DNA of 64,000 bases from Arthrospira sp. PCC 9108 (lineage in GTDB: Bacteria; Cyanobacteriota; Cyanobacteriia; Cyanobacteriales; Microcoleaceae): contig CP066886.1 of assembly GCA_016745315.1 (NCBI GenBank), forward strand, positions 2,542,501-2,606,500. Reading direction: 5' to 3'. Of this stretch, positions 28,408-37,829 are shown one piece after another; the first letter of the stretch is position 1; every line of letters begins with the position of its first letter. Below the pieces are notes generated by a model. It worked only from the letters and a program-made list of their open reading frames with translations. It was not told the origin of the DNA and did not search any database. The translations under genes were made by a program, and so were the position numbers.

Positions 28408-28500
28408 GAGGCGCAACCAGCGCCACTGTGGTTCTGGCTAACACCGGAACCAATTATAGGACACCCAACAGCGGCGAGTCAGGATGGAATGGCATATCAC
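28408..28500 (+). promoter_or_regulatory. Candidate cobalamin (B12) riboswitch-like leader of cobH
   Basis: The leader holds GCGCCACTGTG (28420-28430) and AGTCAGGA (28477-28484), two conserved cobalamin-riboswitch boxes in the right order. Between them is a perfect hairpin GGTTCTGG-CTAACA-CCGGAACC (28430-28451). The AGTCAGGA box overlaps the start ATG at 28484, which suits translational control. The expected upstream core (GGTG...AATCC) is shortened to something like GGCGCAACC, so it is a variant or a remnant. Confidence 0.5.
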
Positions 28501-29113
28501 CGATGCCCAAAGTTTGGGTATCATCGATCGCGAAATCGGTACTCATGTGTTTTCTCCCGCAGAGTACGAAATTGTCCGGCGGGTGATTTACACCACGGCC
28601 GATTTTGAATATAAAAGCCTTGTGCGCTTTTCAGACCAAGCCCTGCAAGCCGGAGCAGCGGCTCTAGCTGCCCGTACTACAATTATAGTAGATGTACCCA
28701 TGGTGCAGGTGGGTATCACTCCCCAAATTTTGTCAACCTTTGCTAATCCAGTGTACTGTTCCCTGGACACGGTGACTCGACCCCAACGGGAAAAAAGTCG
28801 CACGGCTTGGGGTATTCAAACCCTAGCCAAACGTTATCCAGAGGGAATTTTTGTCGTGGGTCAGGAACAAACGGCCCTATCAGGGTTAGTAGATTTAATT
28901 GAGGCTGAGGAAATTAAACCCGCCTTAGTCATTGCTACGCCATCGGGGTTTGTGGGGGCGGATGTAGCCAAATCGCGCTTAAATGATTCTATGGTATCTC
29001 ATATCCGTATAGACGGCCGCAAGGGTAGTTCAGTGGTCGCTGTAGCCATAGTTAATGGCTTGGTAGACCTAGCTTGGCAAGCCTACGGCAGAAATGAGTC
29101 AGGAGGCGGTTAA
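28484..29113 (+). CDS. cobH: Precorrin-8X methylmutase
   Basis: 209 residues, the family length. It catalyses the 1,5-methyl shift from precorrin-8X to hydrogenobyrinic acid (CobH), or the cobalt equivalent (CbiC), in cobalamin synthesis. Visible are SPAEYEIVRRVIYTTADFEY, TTIIVDVPMVQVGIT, VGQEQTALSGLVDLIE, and PALVIATPSGFVGADVAKSRL with a conserved tail. The place where other CobH/CbiC proteins have the catalytic histidine (VIH or VHA) reads Y36 here. I believe this also occurs in other cyanobacteria but could not check. No other cob gene is adjacent. A B12-riboswitch-like leader precedes it. Confidence 0.9.
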   Translation: MEWHITDAQSLGIIDREIGTHVFSPAEYEIVRRVIYTTADFEYKSLVRFSDQALQAGAAALAARTTIIVDVPMVQVGITPQILSTFANPVYCSLDTVTRPQREKSRTAWGIQTLAKRYPEGIFVVGQEQTALSGLVDLIEAEEIKPALVIATPSGFVGADVAKSRLNDSMVSHIRIDGRKGSSVVAVAIVNGLVDLAWQAYGRNESGGG

Positions 29114-29817
29114 TCATAGGCTTGCTGACGGGGAGAGGGAGTCCGACGAGGCGATCGCGATTGGGGACGGCCATAACGCGATCGCATCTCCCGGGTAATT
29201 TCCATAAACATATCCCGCCGTAAATAGGGATATGACCCCACCCAAATATTTTGACTAGGAATATACACATCAGATACCTCATTAATGCTGCTGAGGTCAT
29301 CCAGATAGGAAGTTACCAACATCACCGCCACCTGACCCCGACTAAGTCGTTTATGGTTGCGGTTAAGGGGGGCTTCAATTTTCACCACAAACCCGGTCTT
29401 ATCCCCCACTTCTACATTAATCCGCCGCTCTAAGTTTTCAATGATAATTAAATCACCCTTAGAGTTAACAGATTCCTGCTCATTAGTTACCGCTTCGGAA
29501 ATATAATAATCCAAAACTTTACCCTGCCAAAATCCACAATAGGGATATTTGCGAAACTGGCGATTTCGTATACTAGCGTCCCAAATGGGACCCCACAGCC
29601 AATATAAAGCAAACATCACCAAAGGAATTAACAAAATTTGCCGGCCTTCAAATTGTACTGATAACTCCACTAAGGCGAGAATTAACGTCCCCACAGCGGA
29701 CACTAACAATCTTCTGATAAATTGCGATGGTTTCCCCCAACAGTGTTGATACTGTTCGCTAGTAGCCACAGCCGGGACGAGTTCATGGAAAGTTTGACGG
29801 GTGAGTGGAATTAGCAT
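29110..29817 (-). CDS. Conserved cyanobacterial membrane protein of unknown function
   Basis: About 235 residues from the ATG at 29817 (MLIPLTRQTFHELVPAVAT); an ATG eight codons earlier is possible. Two hydrophobic segments (LLVSAVGTLILALVELSV and ILLIPLVMFALYWLWGPIW) are followed by a soluble domain of about 150 residues and an Arg/Ser/Pro-rich tail. Similar proteins in cyanobacteria are sometimes labelled phosphate ABC transporter permease, but I see no transporter motif. The stop overlaps that of cobH by four bases in a converging arrangement. Confidence 0.75.
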   Translation of the reverse strand: MLIPLTRQTFHELVPAVATSEQYQHCWGKPSQFIRRLLVSAVGTLILALVELSVQFEGRQILLIPLVMFALYWLWGPIWDASIRNRQFRKYPYCGFWQGKVLDYYISEAVTNEQESVNSKGDLIIIENLERRINVEVGDKTGFVVKIEAPLNRNHKRLSRGQVAVMLVTSYLDDLSSINEVSDVYIPSQNIWVGSYPYLRRDMFMEITREMRSRYGRPQSRSPRRTPSPRQQAYD

Positions 29818-29906
29818 AGAATCAACGCCTAATATGAGCAATGCCTAATCTGAGACACAATCCAGGGGCGGGTAGTCATTAATCATCCATTATCCATTAT
29901 CCACGA

Positions 29907-30734
29907 TTAGAGAATTTTCTCTAATCCATACACCAAACTTTTCAGGGATAAGACTTGACGAATTGCCAGCAAGACACCGGGCATATAGCAACCGCGATCG
30001 GTGGTATCGTGGCGGAGGGTATAAATTTGACCAGCCGCCCCAAAAATTACCTCTTGGTGAGCAATTAAACCAGGTAAACGGACACTATGAATGCGGATTT
30101 GTTCATCAGCGATCGCACCTCTAGCGCCGGGTAGTTGTTCGGTTTCTTTAACTTGGCTTTGGTTATAGGTTTTCCCAAACTCTGCCAACATTTGGGCAGT
30201 TTTAACCGCCGTGCCGCTAGGTGCATCAGCCTTTTGATTATGGTGTAACTCAATAATCTCTACATGGTCAAAATATTGAGAAGCAGCGATCGCCGCCTGT
30301 TGTAAAAGTACAATGCCAATGCAAAAATTAGGAATCAATAAACATCCCATGCTGGCTTTATCAGCAAATTCGGCCAAATCCTGAATTTGGGCTTCACTTA
30401 ACCCAGTAGTCCCCACCACCGGACGGACACCATAGGCGATCGCCGCCCGAATATTGTCATATACTGACTCTGGGTGGGTAAAGTCCACCATCACCGCTGG
30501 CTGCTTTTCCTGGGCCGCCATAGCCAGCATTCCTTCGCGATCGTTTGTAATGGGAATCTCTAAAGGTTCCATCCCCGCCAAGGTTCCAGCATCTTCATTC
30601 AGATAAGCCGGATTTCTATCAATCGCCCCCAACAGGGTCATATCCTGTGCAGCAGCCACCGCTTTGACCACCTCGCGACCCATTTTACCGCCAGCACCAT
30701 TGACCACCACTGGAATTGGAAATTGACCTACCAT
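29907..30734 (-). CDS. dapB: 4-hydroxy-tetrahydrodipicolinate reductase
   Basis: 275 residues, full length. It reduces HTPA to tetrahydrodipicolinate with NAD(P)H in the diaminopimelate/lysine pathway. The N-terminal nucleotide-binding motif is [14 protein letters not shown] (13-19). The DapB signature with the catalytic histidines and lysine is [23 protein letters not shown] is the loop before the substrate domain. It stands alone, with gaps on both sides. Confidence 0.96.
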   Translation of the reverse strand: MVGQFPIPVVVNGAGGKMGREVVKAVAAAQDMTLLGAIDRNPAYLNEDAGTLAGMEPLEIPITNDREGMLAMAAQEKQPAVMVDFTHPESVYDNIRAAIAYGVRPVVGTTGLSEAQIQDLAEFADKASMGCLLIPNFCIGIVLLQQAAIAASQYFDHVEIIELHHNQKADAPSGTAVKTAQMLAEFGKTYNQSQVKETEQLPGARGAIADEQIRIHSVRLPGLIAHQEVIFGAAGQIYTLRHDTTDRGCYMPGVLLAIRQVLSLKSLVYGLEKIL

Positions 30735-30865
30735 GACTTTAAACCAGAAACATCCTTGATTAGACTATTATTAGACTATCCAACCACTTTCTGTCTATAG
30801 AAGCTAGAGAACTGCCCCATCTAAATTGGGTATGATAGAATGGGATAGTCCATTTCTGCTGATTA

Positions 30866-33402
30866 ATGCTGCGTCACAACTCTGCTTCCCAATGGTCACG
30901 GCTATCTCAATGGCAATTGCTGGTCTTACGGATTACTCCCCCATTGTGGTTGATTATTAGCCTCACCAGCACCTTATTACTAACTGGGATTAAACTCAGG
31001 GGAGATTTGCAACCAGTAGAATTGAGGTTGTTTGACGGGTTAGTTCGCCTCCGACCCGAATCGGAACCTGATGACCGCATTTTGATTGTAGCCATTACCG
31101 AATCAGATATTGCCGCCCAAGAACAATGGCCTATGTCCGATGCCGTATTAGCCCAAGTTTTAGCTAACCTACAACAGCATCAACCGAGGGCGATCGGTTT
31201 AGATATATATCGGGATCTACCTCACCCACCAGGTAGCGCCGAACTAGGTCAACAGTTCCAAGCTCCTAATGTATTTGGGATCACCAAAATTGGCAACCCC
31301 GACAATCCCAGTATTCCCCCCCTCCTCAACTACCACCCAAGCAAATCGGCTTTAATGACCTAATTCTCGACCCAGACGGGGTAGTGCGCCGCCAACTGTT
31401 ATTTGCTGAATCCCAGGGAAATACCTTTTTTTCCCTCGGTTTACGATTGGCATTACATTATCTCAAATTTGAGGATATCGAACCCAAAAATTATCACAAA
31501 AAGCCCGAATATATGGAGTTAAATAATCGGGTATTTGTGCCTTTAAGGTCTCATAATGGGGGCTACTCCAATATTGACGATCGCGGTTATCAAATCCTGC
31601 TCAACTATCGGGCAGTTCAACCCGCCCCCGTCGTCACCTTGAGCCAAGTCTTAGCCGGTACAGTTTCCCCGGATTTAATTAATGATAATATTGTCTTAAT
31701 CGGAGCCACTGCACCCAGTATTAAAGACGAATTTTTTACCCCCTATAGTGTCAGTGAATCCACAGCACCGAAAATGCCAGGTGTTTTTATTCATGCCAAT
31801 ATAGTTAGTCAGATTTTAGGGGTAGATTCCGGTAATTCTCAGACCTCTAATTTATTCTGGTTTGTGCCTCAGTGGGTAGAAATTATCTGGTTGAGTCTTT
31901 GGGGAATTTGTGGCGGTTTTCTGGCTTGGCGTATCCACCATCCAGGAATGCAAGGATTGTACTTTTTCCTAGGGATATTCACAATTTTTGGCACTACCTA
32001 CGTCCTGTTTTTATTTAATGCTTGGATTCCCCTAGCTTCTCCGGTTTTAGCCCTGACTTTAGCCGCCACTGGGGTAATTGCTTATAAACAAATTCATAAC
32101 TTCCTTCATGATTCCTTAACTGGATTGCCTAATCGTTCCCTATTTCTCGATCGCACTCAACAAGCGATCGCCAAATCTCAACGGAATAAATCTATCTGTG
32201 GCGTATTATTTATTAATGTTGATAATTTCCGCCTAATTAATGACAGCTTAGGAGACTTAGCCGGTGATCAACTGCTCCTCCAATTAGTAGAAAGACTAAA
32301 AAACTCTGTCCGATTAGGGGATACTATAGCACGTTTGGGCGCTGATGAATTTGCCATTTTGCTGAGGAATTTACAATCAGTAAATAATGCGACCATCGTG
32401 GCTGAACGCATCCAAAAAGACTTAACTTATCCCTTTATTCTCAATGGTCATGAGGTATTTAAAACCGTGAGTATTGGCATTGCTTTAGCCGATACAGCCG
32501 AAACTCGCGCCGAAGATTTACTCCGTAATGGTAACACCGCCATGCTGAGGGCGAAGTCTCTCAAAAATATTCGATATCAAGTATTTGAACGCACTATGCA
32601 GGTGGGTGGCTTGGATCGCCTGCAATTAGAAACTGACCTGCGTTTAGCCGTAACCCGTGGGGAATTTGTCATGTATTATCAACCTGTCATTTCCTTAACA
32701 ACTCGGGAAATCGTCGGTTTTGAAGCCTTAGTACGTTGGCAGCATCCTCGTCAAGGCTTGGTGACACCAGAACGGTTTTTAAAAGTCGCTAAAGAAACCG
32801 GATTAATTATTCCTATTGGTCGCTGGGCTATGCAAGAGGCTTGTCATCAATTGGCAATTTGGCAGCAGTCTTTAAAATCTGATTGTCAGATTATTGTGGG
32901 CGTGAATTTATCGGGCAGACAGTTTATTCACCCTGATTTAGTTACTGAAATTCAGGGAATTATTCAAGATTCGGGCATTGACCCCAGTGGCTTACGATTG
33001 GAGATTACCGAAAGCGTGATTATGGATGATGTGGAAGCTACTATTCGCCTCCTTCATCAGTTAAAGAATTTGCAAATCAAGTTAAGTATTGATGATTTTG
33101 GCACCGGGTTTTCATCCCTGGGTTATTTACCTCGTTTTCCCGTGGATGTCCTGAAAATTGACCGCTCATTTATTGCTCATATTGGGGAAGCCACAGAGGT
33201 GGAAAATTTGGCAATTGTCAGAACTATTTTGATGTTAGCACAGGCTTTAAATTTAGATGCGATCGCCGAAGGAGTAGAAACCCCTGAACAATTGGAACAA
33301 TTGCGATCGCTCGGTTGTGAATATGCTCAAGGCTACTATTTCCAAAGACCTATATCGGCTGACCATGCTACACAATTCTTTACATCTCATCCCCATTGGT
33401 AA
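30866..33402 (+). pseudogene. CHASE2-GGDEF-EAL cyclic-di-GMP signalling protein, broken by one frameshift
   Basis: The first frame (30866-31363) holds a membrane segment (LWLIISLTSTLLLTGIKL) and the start of a CHASE2 sensor (LRLFDGLVRLRP, DDRILIVAITESDI, PRAIGLDIYRDLP). The gene continues in another frame as IGFNDLILDPDGVVRRQLLF through 33402. That part has the rest of CHASE2, three membrane segments, a GGDEF domain with the degenerate signature RLGADEF (near 32335-32352), and an EAL domain. The EAL domain keeps EALVRW (32722 onward), LEITES, DDFGTGFSSLGYL and AIAEGVET. A seven-C run at 31316-31322 is one base short. If the shift is real the sensor is lost; if it is a sequencing error the protein is intact and probably a phosphodiesterase. 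Confidence 0.82.
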
Positions 33403-33513
33403 ATACATTTTCGGGAACCAATGCCCTAATATTTACGTCACCAGTTGAGTCGATTTTGTGATCACCTCTTTGATTGAGGTCAAAAATATCTAGGAGTTTA
33501 TTCTTTTGATGTC

Positions 33514-34647
33514 ATGGTTCATTCTGCTTCTATTCTCACCGTAGGCGATCCGGCTCCCTGGTTCAGTTTACCGGACTCCAACGGCAAAAATATTGTCCTC
33601 CGTTCCCATGCTGGGAAACCAATTCTGTTAGTATTTTATGCAGGGGATCAAATCTCAGAATGCGAAAAAATCGCTTGTCGATTGCAAGATATTATGTCCC
33701 TGTGCGATCGCTTTGATCTTCAGATTTTTAGCATCAGTCTCAACCCCCCCTCAACTCGCAAAACCTTCGCCGAAAATCATCACCTTAATTATTCCTTACT
33801 CTCCGATTTCAAAGGAGAAGTTAGCACCAAATACGGAGCCTATATTTGCGACGGCAAAAATAGCAACACCATCGTTTATAACCGTGTCGCTTTCCTGCTC
33901 GATCGCAATCTTCGCATTCTCAAAATTTACCCATTACATCCCCTCGAAGAATTTACCCAACAATTCCTAGGAGAAATTCAAGATTTAGTCGCCCAAGAAC
34001 CTCCTCGCCTCATCAAAATGCAGGCTCCTGTGTTGCTAATCCCTAAAGTTTTGGATTTACGTTTCTGTCGGGAACTCATCCATATTTGGGAAACTCAAGG
34101 TAATGATGAATCAGGGTTCATGAAAAAAGAGGGAGAAAAAACCGTCGGCTATGTTGACCCCAGTTTCAAGCGACGGCGCGATCACTTTATACAGGACGGA
34201 CCCGTTAAAAATTACATCGATTCTATTATGCAGCGCCGGGTATTTCCCGAAATTCTGCAAGCCTTTCAATTCCAGCTAACTCGCCGTGAATGCTACAAAA
34301 TAGGCTGCTATGATAGTGAATCAGGGGGCTTTTTCCGACCCCATCGAGACAACACCACTGGGGGAACTTTCCATCGGCGATTTGCGATGACTATTAACCT
34401 TAATGCTGAAGAATACGAAGGTGGTTGTTTAAGATTTCCTGAACACGCACCCCATTTGTATAAACCTGCCACAGGGGATGCTGTCATCTTTTCCTGTTCG
34501 ACCATGCACGAGGCTACTGATGTGACATCGGGGCGACGTTTTGCCTTGCTTTCCTTCTTCTATGGTGATGAAGATGCCGAAAAACGCAATGCTTACGAAA
34601 GCCGGGTCAGAAATGATTACAGTCGTGTCATTAAGCTGAATGCTTAA
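33514..34647 (+). CDS. Peroxiredoxin-like domain fused to a 2OG-Fe(II) oxygenase
   Basis: 377 residues. Residues 1-155 form a thioredoxin-fold peroxiredoxin of the BCP/PrxQ pattern, with C50-X4-C55 in FYAGDQISECEKIACRLQD. Residues 170-377 form a prolyl-4-hydroxylase-like 2-oxoglutarate/Fe(II) dioxygenase. Its iron triad is H277-X-D279 (RPHRDN) and H332 (STMHEATDV), followed by the 2OG-binding arginine in SGRRFALLSFFYG. The role may be peroxide-linked hydroxylation of a protein or small molecule, but the substrate is unknown. The gene is monocistronic and followed by a hairpin. Confidence 0.85.
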   Translation: MVHSASILTVGDPAPWFSLPDSNGKNIVLRSHAGKPILLVFYAGDQISECEKIACRLQDIMSLCDRFDLQIFSISLNPPSTRKTFAENHHLNYSLLSDFKGEVSTKYGAYICDGKNSNTIVYNRVAFLLDRNLRILKIYPLHPLEEFTQQFLGEIQDLVAQEPPRLIKMQAPVLLIPKVLDLRFCRELIHIWETQGNDESGFMKKEGEKTVGYVDPSFKRRRDHFIQDGPVKNYIDSIMQRRVFPEILQAFQFQLTRRECYKIGCYDSESGGFFRPHRDNTTGGTFHRRFAMTINLNAEEYEGGCLRFPEHAPHLYKPATGDAVIFSCSTMHEATDVTSGRRFALLSFFYGDEDAEKRNAYESRVRNDYSRVIKLNA

Positions 34648-34660
34648 TTAAGCATCATTT

Positions 34661-34686
34661 GGGGGGTTAAGTTAGCCCCCTATTTT
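34661..34686 (+). terminator. Terminator after the peroxiredoxin-oxygenase gene
   Basis: A GGGGGG run at 34661-34666 pairs with CCCCC at 34676-34680, and TATTTTG follows. It lies 13 bases past the stop codon. Confidence 0.6.
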
Positions 34687-34717
34687 GTGAAGTTTAACCA
34701 GGGTGAGAATTAATTTT

Positions 34718-35545
34718 ATGAAAGTTCTAAAGCAGTCGCCATCTCTGAAAGCTAAATTTAAGCAAAATATTAATCGCAAAGTATCCAGCCAACGGGAGGA
34801 AGCTAGTCAGGCTTGGGGTGGTGGTTTCTTGGGGATGATAGGCGCAGGAGTATTTGAATTTAAGCAAATCCGAAATCAAGTTAAGGGTAGTTTAGGGGAA
34901 AATTTAATTGCTCTGTTGCTGATGACCTTTCCTGATAATTGGGTATTATTTAAAAATGCCCTGATTCCTGCTACTTCTGGCAGTTTAACAGAAATTGATT
35001 TGCTAGTGATTGGGAACCGAGGTATTTTTTTAATTGAAGTGAAAACCTGGAAGGGTTCCTTGGCGGCTAATCAAGATAACTGGAAACGGCGTGAGGGTTC
35101 CCAGTGGGTTCCTGTATCTAACAGTCCTACTTCCCAAAGTCTCTATCATCAACAGATGTTTCAGCGGTGGATTTTTTCAGAAATACCTGACTTACCTACT
35201 GATTGTATTACTGCGCCGGTGGTTTTTCCTATAGCTAAATGGGTGGGGGCTAAAAATTGTTCTGTGCCAGTTTTAACGAGTATGACAGATTTAATATCGA
35301 TGATATCGAAATCTCCCGCATATCTCACAGATGAACAGGTTTTTAGGATTAGTAAACATATCCAAGAATATGAATTGTCACCCTTATCTAAACCGCAACC
35401 GCAACCGCAACCAGAAACGAAGCCTAAGCCTAAGCCTCGCAATTCTCAACCGGAACCGGAACCGGAACCGGAAACGGAACCTAAACCTAAACCTAAACCT
35501 AAACCCAAACCTAAGCCTAAGCCTAGGTTAAAAAAAGATATGTAA
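34718..35545 (+). CDS. NERD-domain (nuclease-related) protein with a Pro-Lys/Pro-Glu tail
   Basis: 275 residues from the ATG at 34718; a GTG five codons earlier is also open. The NERD domain is marked by KGSLGENLIALLL, LTEIDLLVIGNRGIFLIEVKTWKGSL and SQSLYHQQMFQRWI. It is related to restriction-endonuclease folds, with D...E-X-K in EIDLLVI...LIEVK. The last 50 residues are low-complexity: PQPQPQPETKPKPKP, then PEPEPEPE, then a KP run. They are encoded by AAACCT/CCGGAA-type hexamer repeats that can change length. It is followed 11 bases later by the first Opp-type ATPase. The function is unknown. Confidence 0.8.
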   Translation: MKVLKQSPSLKAKFKQNINRKVSSQREEASQAWGGGFLGMIGAGVFEFKQIRNQVKGSLGENLIALLLMTFPDNWVLFKNALIPATSGSLTEIDLLVIGNRGIFLIEVKTWKGSLAANQDNWKRREGSQWVPVSNSPTSQSLYHQQMFQRWIFSEIPDLPTDCITAPVVFPIAKWVGAKNCSVPVLTSMTDLISMISKSPAYLTDEQVFRISKHIQEYELSPLSKPQPQPQPETKPKPKPRNSQPEPEPEPETEPKPKPKPKPKPKPKPRLKKDM

Positions 35546-35556
35546 ATCAATTTTTA

Positions 35557-36531
35557 ATGATGATATCACCACTGCTACAAGTTAAAAATTTAGAAACTCG
35601 TTTTATCACGACTGATGGGGTAGTTAAGGCTGTTAATGGCATTTCCTATCATGTTAATGCTGGGGAAACTCTTGGCATTGTCGGAGAATCGGGTTCGGGG
35701 AAAAGTGCGGGAGTGTTATCAATTTTGCGGCTAATTTCTGCCAATTCCGGCCGGATTTCTGGGGGAGAGATTTGGTTTGAGAAGCAGGATTTACTTAAAG
35801 TCAATAAATCGGCATTAAGAAGGATTCGGGGTAACAAAATTTCGATGATTTTTCAAGACCCGATGACTTGCTTAAATCCGGTTTTAACTATTGGTAAACA
35901 AATTACTGAGGCTATACAAGTGCATTCTGGGGCTACTAAATTAGAGGCACAACAACAGGCGATCGCCCTTTTAGAAAAGGTCGGTATATCGTCAGCAAAA
36001 CGCCGACTTGGTAGCTATCCCTATCAATTCTCTGGGGGAATGCGACAGCGAGTTATGATTGCTATGGCATTAGCCTGTCATCCACAATTATTAATTGCTG
36101 ATGAACCGACAACCGCCTTAGATGTAACTGTGCAAGCCCAAGTTATTGAGATGATTAAACAGTTGCAAAATGAAATGGGAATGGCGGTAATTTGGATTAC
36201 CCATGATTTAGCACTTTTGGCGAGATTTGCCGATCGCATTTTAGTCATGTATGCAGGTCAAATTGTCGAAGAAGCGCCCGTTAATCAACTCTATAAGCAT
36301 CCTCGTCACCCCTACACAATGGGATTGTTAAAAAGCCTCCCCCGTCCTGACCGCGACATGGGAGAGACTCTCCCGGCTATCCCAGGGACTCCCCCAGATT
36401 TGATTAACTATCCTCAAGGTTGCCCCTTTGCGCCTCGATGTCAATATGCGATCGACCGTTGTTTTCAGGAAGATCCGATTTTAGAATTAGTCGCCACCCA
36501 TCATCAAGTCGCCTGTTGGGTTAAACCATGA
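35557..36531 (+). CDS. OppD/DppD-type peptide/nickel ABC transporter ATPase
   Basis: 324 residues. Walker A is GESGSGKSAGV, with the Q-loop in MIFQDPMTCLNPVLTIG, the signature FSGGMRQRVMIAMALA, Walker B LLIADEPTTALDVTVQAQV and the H-loop ITHDLAL. The C-terminal oligopeptide/dipeptide transporter extension (PGTPPDLINYPQGCPFAPRCQYAIDRC) has the iron-sulfur-like cysteines of DppD. It powers import of peptides or related solutes together with the OppF-like gene downstream. No permease or binding-protein gene is nearby. Confidence 0.9.
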   Translation: MMISPLLQVKNLETRFITTDGVVKAVNGISYHVNAGETLGIVGESGSGKSAGVLSILRLISANSGRISGGEIWFEKQDLLKVNKSALRRIRGNKISMIFQDPMTCLNPVLTIGKQITEAIQVHSGATKLEAQQQAIALLEKVGISSAKRRLGSYPYQFSGGMRQRVMIAMALACHPQLLIADEPTTALDVTVQAQVIEMIKQLQNEMGMAVIWITHDLALLARFADRILVMYAGQIVEEAPVNQLYKHPRHPYTMGLLKSLPRPDRDMGETLPAIPGTPPDLINYPQGCPFAPRCQYAIDRCFQEDPILELVATHHQVACWVKP

Positions 36532-36596
36532 CTTGACAAAAGGATGATTTTATGCTACCTAAAATCTATCTATTTTCTTGGAATTTTTGATACCTG

Positions 36597-37628
36597 ATGG
36601 TTGCCAAAACACACCCCAGTAAGCCAGAAACAGATACCCTATTAAGGGTTGAGAATTTGCAGGTACACTTTCCAGTCAGTGGGGGTATATTTCGACAGAA
36701 ACAGGTAGGGATAATTAGGGCAGTAGATGGTTTAACATTTGAGATAAAACGGGGTGAAACTCTTAGTTTAGTTGGGGAGTCTGGCTGTGGGAAAAGCACG
36801 ACAGGTAGGGCGATTTTACAGCTTCAAACTCCCACAGGTGGCCAGGTTTATTTTAATGATATTGATCTGACTAAATTAGATGCCCAAAAGTTGCGGATCA
36901 TGCGCCGCCAAATGCAGATAATTTTCCAAGACCCCTACGCTTCCCTAAATCCGCGAATGACCCTAAAAAAAATCATTGGGGAACCCCTATTAATTCATAG
37001 ATTAGCTAAGGGTGAATCCCTGATTAATCGAGTGCAAGAGTTATTAGAATTAGTGGGACTGAATCCCCAATTTATTAATCGTTATCCTCACGAGTTTTCG
37101 GGTGGTCAAAGACAGCGAATAGCTATAGCTAGGGCTTTAGCAGTTGACCCGGATTTTTTGGTCTGTGATGAACCGATCGCCTCTTTGGATGTTTCTATTC
37201 AAGCACAGGTGGTTAACTTAATGCGATCGCTACAAAAACGCCTGAATTTAACCTATCTATTTATCGCCCATGATTTAAGTATAGTCCGCTACATTTCCAG
37301 CCGGGTAGCAGTCATGTATTTAGGTAAAATAGTGGAAATAGGGGAGTGCAATTCTGTCTATGATTATCCCCTTCATCCCTATACTAAAGCGTTACTTTCT
37401 GCTGTTCCTATTCCCGACCCAGAAATCGAAGCCAAACGGGAACGAATTATCCTGAAAGGAGATGTTCCCAGCTTTTTATTACCCTCGTGTGGATGTCGAT
37501 TTTATAGCCGCTGTCCTTCGGCGAATTTAGTTGGCGATCGCTGTCGGGTCGAGGAACCCCAATTGCGAGAAATTAACCCCGGACATTTTGTTTCCTGTCA
37601 TTTATGGGATTCCCAAAACCCTCTATAA
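36597..37628 (+). CDS. OppF/DppF-type peptide ABC transporter ATPase
   Basis: 343 residues. Visible are VGIIRAVDGLTFEIKRGETLSLVGESGCGKSTTGRAIL, the Q-loop IIFQDPYASLNPRMT, the signature FSGGQRQRIAIARALA, FLVCDEPIASLDVSIQAQV and IAHDLSIVRYI. The C-terminal extension has CGCRFYSRCP and DRCRVEEPQL. It follows the OppD-like gene by 65 bases and should form the heterodimeric ATPase with it. The transmembrane subunits must be encoded elsewhere. Confidence 0.9.
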   Translation: MVAKTHPSKPETDTLLRVENLQVHFPVSGGIFRQKQVGIIRAVDGLTFEIKRGETLSLVGESGCGKSTTGRAILQLQTPTGGQVYFNDIDLTKLDAQKLRIMRRQMQIIFQDPYASLNPRMTLKKIIGEPLLIHRLAKGESLINRVQELLELVGLNPQFINRYPHEFSGGQRQRIAIARALAVDPDFLVCDEPIASLDVSIQAQVVNLMRSLQKRLNLTYLFIAHDLSIVRYISSRVAVMYLGKIVEIGECNSVYDYPLHPYTKALLSAVPIPDPEIEAKRERIILKGDVPSFLLPSCGCRFYSRCPSANLVGDRCRVEEPQLREINPGHFVSCHLWDSQNPL

Positions 37629-37631
37629 ATC

Positions 37632-37829
37632 CTATGATTCTGTAGTATGACCAGCTTTAGCGATCGCCGCCCTTAGCGCCGACTCAGAAGCAGTTGCTTC
37701 CACAGTCACCACCTTTGTATTTAAGTCAATATTGACAGTAGCATCACTATCAACAGTATGAATAGCCTTGGTTACACTGTTAGCACAAACATCACAAACC
37801 ATTGAAGAAACCGTAAGTTTTATAGTCAT
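37632..37829 (-). CDS. Heavy-metal-associated (HMA) domain protein, copper-chaperone-like
   Basis: 65 residues, a single ferredoxin-like HMA domain. The metal site is C12-X2-C15 in SSMVCDVCANSV. This matches Atx1/CopZ-type chaperones, which carry Cu(I) to P-type ATPases, although the usual MxCxxC reads MVCDVC. GAGG lies about seven bases upstream of the ATG. It converges with the OppF-like gene, three bases apart. Copper is the likeliest metal; other soft metals are possible. Confidence 0.85.
   Translation of the reverse strand: MTIKLTVSSMVCDVCANSVTKAIHTVDSDATVNIDLNTKVVTVEATASESALRAAIAKAGHTTES

Noticed and set aside
31384-33402. A separate gene starting with GTG at 31384
   Set aside because: Its N-terminus is the second half of a CHASE2 domain whose first half is in the adjacent frame; a one-base frameshift explains both.
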